Part shown: positions 6,950-9,248 of the stretch, piece by piece
How positions within the stretch are numbered: position 1 is the stretch's first letter
Layout: each line of letters opens with the position of its first letter
Assembly (NCBI GenBank): GCA_015487255.1
Contig: WFQA01000164.1
Location: 1 to 9,248 of the forward strand
Direction: 5' to 3'
Length of the DNA: 9,248 nt
From: Paracoccaceae bacterium
GTDB taxonomy: Bacteria; Pseudomonadota; Alphaproteobacteria; Rhodobacterales; Rhodobacteraceae
Notes under the pieces: generated by a model
What the model saw: only the letters and a program-made list of their open reading frames with translations
Told to the model about the DNA's origin: nothing
The model's database searches: none
Program-made: the position numbers and the translations under genes

Positions 6950-6954
6950 CCTCC
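6950..6954 (-). promoter_or_regulatory. Shine-Dalgarno site supporting the GTG start of the acyl-CoA synthetase gene
   Basis: On the minus strand GGAGG precedes the GTG start (6940-6938) by nine bases. A short out-of-frame ATG-AAA-CCG-TGA starting at 6948 overlaps the gap, and its stop codon overlaps the GTG, so it could compete for or feed ribosomes to the real start. Confidence 0.65.
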
Positions 6955-6984
6955 ATTGGTTTTATTGTGTTTTACAGGAAGATG

Positions 6985-6999
6985 GCGGCAAATTGCCGC
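6985..6999. other. Small hairpin between the ABC exporter and acyl-CoA synthetase genes
   Basis: GCGGCA (6985-6990), loop AAT and TGCCGC (6994-6999) form a 6-bp stem 17 bp past the exporter stop codon on the minus strand. There is no U-run after it. It could be a weak terminator, an mRNA 3'-end stabiliser between the two genes, or chance. Confidence 0.4.
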
Positions 7000-7015
7000 G
7001 AGGGCAAGTAAAACC

Positions 7016-8797
7016 TTAAGCGACCTGACCTTCGGTAAACTGTAAGCGGGCAAGGCGGGCATAAAGCCCATGCTCAGCCACCAGTTGATCATGGGTGCCT
7101 TCGGCCACGATTTTACCTTCTTCAAACACCACAATACGGTCGGCTTTTTTAACCGTGGCAAGGCGGTGGGCAATGATGATTGTCGTGCGCTCAACCGCCA
7201 TTTTTTCCACCGCCTGCTGCACGGCGCGCTCGGATTCCGCATCCAGCGCCGAGGTGGCCTCATCGAGCAAAAGGATGGGCGCATCACGCAAAATGGCGCG
7301 GGCAATGGCGATGCGCTGCTTTTGCCCACCCGAAAGCATCACCCCGCGCTCACCGACATAGCTATCATAACCCTTGGGCAGCTTGCTGAGAAATTCATGC
7401 GCGGCGGCAGCTTTAGAGGCCGCGTAAACATCTTCGTCGCTGGCTCCGGGGCGGCCAAAACGGATGTTCTCCATCGCTGAGGTGGCAAAGATCACCGGGT
7501 CTTGCGGCACCAGCGCCATCTGGCGGCGCATAGCCACGCGTGAAAGCGATTTAAGCGGTTTTCCTTCAAGGGTTATTTCGCCCTCATCCACCTCATAAAA
7601 GCGCATAAGAAGCTGAAATATCGTGGTTTTACCAGCACCGGACGGGCCAACAAGCGCTATTGTCTCGCCGGGGTTTATATGCAAATTCAATCCGCTAAGC
7701 GCTGCGACCTGTGGGCGGGCCGGGTAGTGGAAGGTAACGTTTTTGAAAATAATCTCGCCATGTATCGGGCTGGGCAGGCTCACGGGCTTGGCCGGGTCTT
7801 CTATCGGGTCTTTGGCGTTGATCAGCTCCACCAGCCGTTCGGTGGCCCCGGCGGCGCGCTGCAATTCACCCCAAACTTCCGAAAGCGCACCAACCGCCGA
7901 GGCAACCATCACCGCATAGATGACAAATTGCACCAGCACCCCTGCCCCCATTTCGCCGCGCTGCACCACACCGGTGCCAACCCAAAGCACCGTAACAACC
8001 CCGGTGAAAACCAAAAAAATAATCGAGGCGGTCATGATCGAGCGCGTGAGAATGCGCTTTTTGGCGGTTATAAACGCTGCTTCGATCAGCCCGTCATATT
8101 TGGCCCGGCTTTGTGACTCATGGGTATAGGCCTGCACGGTTTGCGCCGCAAGCAGGGTTTCGGAGGCCACACCGGAACTGTCGGCGACCCTATCCTGGCT
8201 TTCGCGCGAAAGATTGCGCAGGCGGCGGCCAAAGATCACAATCGGCACCACAACCAGCGGCACGGTGAGCAGCACCAACCCGGTGAGATAGGGCGAGGTA
8301 TAAAGCATAAAACCCAGCCCGCCGATGAAAATCAGCACATTGCGCAGGGCAACCGAGATCGAGGAGCTGATAACCGATAGAATCAGGGTGGTATCGGTGG
8401 TCAGGCGCGAAAGCACCTCACCGGTCATAATGCGCTCATAAAATGCCGGAGACATGCCGATGACCTTGTCATAAACCGCCTTGCGGATATCGGCGATCAC
8501 CCGTTCGCCAAGGCGGGTGACAAGGTAAAACCGCAGCGCCGTGCCGATGGCCAGCGCGGCGGCGATCAGAATGGCATAGGTGAAAACATCGTCGATATCG
8601 GTGAGGCTGTCCTTGGAAAAGCCGTCAATCACCCCGCGCACCACCAGCGGGAAGGTCAGCGAAAGTGCGGCCGTGAGCACCAGCGCACCAAGCGCGCCCC
8701 AGATCAGGCCGGCATAGGGCTTCAAAAATGGCAGTAACTGGCGCAAAGGCCCAATATTTTTGGATTTGGCGCGGTCAGCGGGATTGTCTTGTGCCAT
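7016..8797 (-). CDS. ABC exporter half-transporter, permease fused to ATPase (ABCB/MsbA-like)
   Basis: An inner-membrane ATP-driven exporter that would work as a homodimer or heterodimer. The 593 residues have the type I exporter layout. A transmembrane domain (about 28-310) has six likely helices near 29-50, 73-93, 146-166, 170-190, 254-275 and 285-305. An ATPase domain (about 346-585) carries Walker A GPSGAGKT (384-391), Q-loop Gln432 in LVPQDP, signature LSGGQKQR (488-495), Walker B ILLLDE (508-513) with D-loop SALD, and switch His544 in AHRLAT. The length is typical. All catalytic residues are present, so it should be active; the substrate (lipid, drug or peptide) is unknown. The ATG at 8797 has GAGGGG (8807-8802) four bases upstream. 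A GCCGG-TTAC-CCGGC hairpin at 8831-8844 lies in the leader. The acyl-CoA synthetase gene follows on the same strand. Confidence 0.93.
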   Translation of the reverse strand: MAQDNPADRAKSKNIGPLRQLLPFLKPYAGLIWGALGALVLTAALSLTFPLVVRGVIDGFSKDSLTDIDDVFTYAILIAAALAIGTALRFYLVTRLGERVIADIRKAVYDKVIGMSPAFYERIMTGEVLSRLTTDTTLILSVISSSISVALRNVLIFIGGLGFMLYTSPYLTGLVLLTVPLVVVPIVIFGRRLRNLSRESQDRVADSSGVASETLLAAQTVQAYTHESQSRAKYDGLIEAAFITAKKRILTRSIMTASIIFLVFTGVVTVLWVGTGVVQRGEMGAGVLVQFVIYAVMVASAVGALSEVWGELQRAAGATERLVELINAKDPIEDPAKPVSLPSPIHGEIIFKNVTFHYPARPQVAALSGLNLHINPGETIALVGPSGAGKTTIFQLLMRFYEVDEGEITLEGKPLKSLSRVAMRRQMALVPQDPVIFATSAMENIRFGRPGASDEDVYAASKAAAAHEFLSKLPKGYDSYVGERGVMLSGGQKQRIAIARAILRDAPILLLDEATSALDAESERAVQQAVEKMAVERTTIIIAHRLATVKKADRIVVFEEGKIVAEGTHDQLVAEHGLYARLARLQFTEGQVA

Positions 8798-8897
8798 TAT
8801 GCCCCTCTCGATATTTGCCTCTGCAAGTAAGCCGGTTACCCGGCAAGCACAAGAGCATGCAATGTCACATTCAAATATTCAGGGTTTGAATACCCCT
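8798..8897. promoter_or_regulatory. Leader and upstream region of the ABC exporter gene
   Basis: This 100-bp gap must hold the exporter promoter unless the gene is read through from the tRNA. It contains the hairpin GCCGG-TTAC-CCGGC (8831-8844) and a TATTCA-GGGTT-TGAATA dyad at 8876-8892. No clear -35/-10 pair was found on the minus strand. Confidence 0.35.
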
Positions 8898-8996
8898 CCA
8901 CCCCAACAGCCGGTCACCCAAGGGCGCGACCGCGCCCCGGCAACCATTTGCCGCGCCATCGCAGGCGTGAGCGCAGCGAACCTGCCGTGAGATATA
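8898..8996. repeat. 99-bp direct repeat, copy 1 (distal to the tRNA)
   Basis: Identical base for base to 9016-9114, with a 118-bp period and a 19-bp spacer (8997-9015). It can fold into three hairpins in a row: GGGCGC-GACC-GCGCCC (8922-8937), CGGCAA-CCAT-TTGCCG (8938-8953), and GCAGG...CCTGC (8961-8985). The spacer and the flanks differ between copies, so the repeat ends are sharply defined. Confidence 0.95.
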
Positions 8997-9015
8997 AACA
9001 CTTTTCCAGCCCATC

Positions 9016-9114
9016 CCACCCCAACAGCCGGTCACCCAAGGGCGCGACCGCGCCCCGGCAACCATTTGCCGCGCCATCGCAGGCGTGAGCGCAGCGAACC
9101 TGCCGTGAGATATA
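9016..9114. repeat. 99-bp direct repeat, copy 2 (adjacent to the tRNA-Gly 3' end)
   Basis: A perfect copy of 8898-8996. It ends four bases before the CCA end of the minus-strand tRNA-Gly gene (9119), so a transcript running past the tRNA would include both copies. It has the same three hairpins, at 9040-9055, 9056-9071 and 9079-9103. The open frame running through the tRNA end and both repeats is read in different frames in the two copies, because the 118-bp period is not a multiple of three. It is therefore not protein coding. Confidence 0.95.
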
Positions 9115-9118
9115 TAGC

Positions 9119-9192
9119 TGGAGCGGGTGATGGGAATCGAACCCACGTATTCAGCTTGGAAGGCTGCTGCTCTACCATTGAGCTACACCCGC
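9119..9192 (-). tRNA. tRNA-Gly(UCC), CCA end encoded
   Basis: The 74-base cloverleaf can be drawn fully on the minus strand. The acceptor stem is GCGGGTG/CACCCGC with discriminator T and encoded CCA (9121-9119). The D arm is GCTC-AATGGTA-GAGC. The anticodon loop CTTCCAA has anticodon TCC, and the T arm is GTGGG-TTCGATT-CCCAT. The variable loop is short (ATAC). The outer pair of the anticodon stem (G27-A43) is a mismatch; the rest pairs well. It reads GGA and, by wobble, GGG codons. Confidence 0.97.
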
Positions 9193-9202
9193 TTCACTGC
9201 GG

Positions 9203-9232
9203 CTTATAGCGGCTTACGCATGAAAGGATCAA
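9203..9232 (-). promoter_or_regulatory. Candidate promoter of the tRNA-Gly gene
   Basis: On the minus strand, TTGATC (9232-9227) and TATAAG (9208-9203) are separated by 18 bases and resemble -35 and -10 boxes of the housekeeping sigma factor. The -10 box ends ten bases before the mature tRNA 5' end, the close spacing expected for a single tRNA gene. Confidence 0.6.
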
Positions 9233-9248
9233 CCGGATTATGCGCGCA

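Noticed and set aside
5006..7045. 679-codon plus-strand open frame opposite the acyl-CoA synthetase gene
   Set aside because: A shadow of the well-supported minus-strand gene; His/Gly/Arg-rich with no recognisable domain.
8898..9114. CRISPR array or integrative-element attachment sites at the tRNA
   Set aside because: Only two 99-bp units with one 19-bp spacer, no cas genes; no integrase is seen and the repeat does not duplicate the tRNA 3' sequence.
8871..9146. Minus-strand open frame of 91 codons across the tRNA-Gly end and both repeats
   Set aside because: It begins inside the tRNA gene, and the two identical repeats are translated in different frames (period 118), so there is no protein-level constraint.

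Overview
The window looks like a chromosomal segment of an alphaproteobacterium, most likely a member of the Rhodobacterales (Roseobacter group). This rests on the moderately high GC content, the codon use, the protein styles (FliG and FliM-family proteins of the diverged type, a roughly 630-residue acyl-CoA synthetase) and a tRNA-Gly with encoded CCA. The assignment is made by eye and was not tested with a database.

Layout, left to right. (1) Positions 1-807, plus strand: the 3' part of mnmA (tRNA 2-thiouridylase), cut by the window edge. It converges on a minus-strand pair through a perfect 9-bp hairpin. (2) Positions 830-2529, minus strand: a YmdB-family metallophosphoesterase followed by a DMT/EamA transporter. 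The two overlap in a TTGA stop/start and are probably translationally coupled. (3) Positions 2635-4644, plus strand: two directly abutting flagellar motor-switch genes, fliG and a FliM/FliN-family SPOA-domain gene. They stand alone here, with no other flagellar gene in view, and run divergently from the YmdB-family gene. (4) Positions 4645-5044: a 400-bp non-coding stretch, AT-rich at first and then GC-rich and full of inverted repeats. It ends in a strong hairpin. (5) Positions 5045-8797, minus strand: a type-B ABC exporter followed 75 bp downstream by an AMP-forming acyl-CoA synthetase. (6) Positions 8798-9248: a tRNA-Gly(UCC) gene on the minus strand with a recognisable promoter. Immediately after its 3' end come two identical 99-bp direct repeats, each able to form three hairpins.

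Most of the window is housekeeping: tRNA modification, lipid or fatty-acid activation, export and nucleotide metabolism. No phage, insertion sequence, CRISPR, toxin-antitoxin or defence genes are visible. The points most worth a second look are the tandem structured repeats on the tRNA-Gly gene, the detached and unusual fliG/fliM pair with changes at torque-generating positions, and the structured intergenic block at 4740-4960, which may be a dispersed repeat or an RNA. I found no convincing undescribed multi-gene system.
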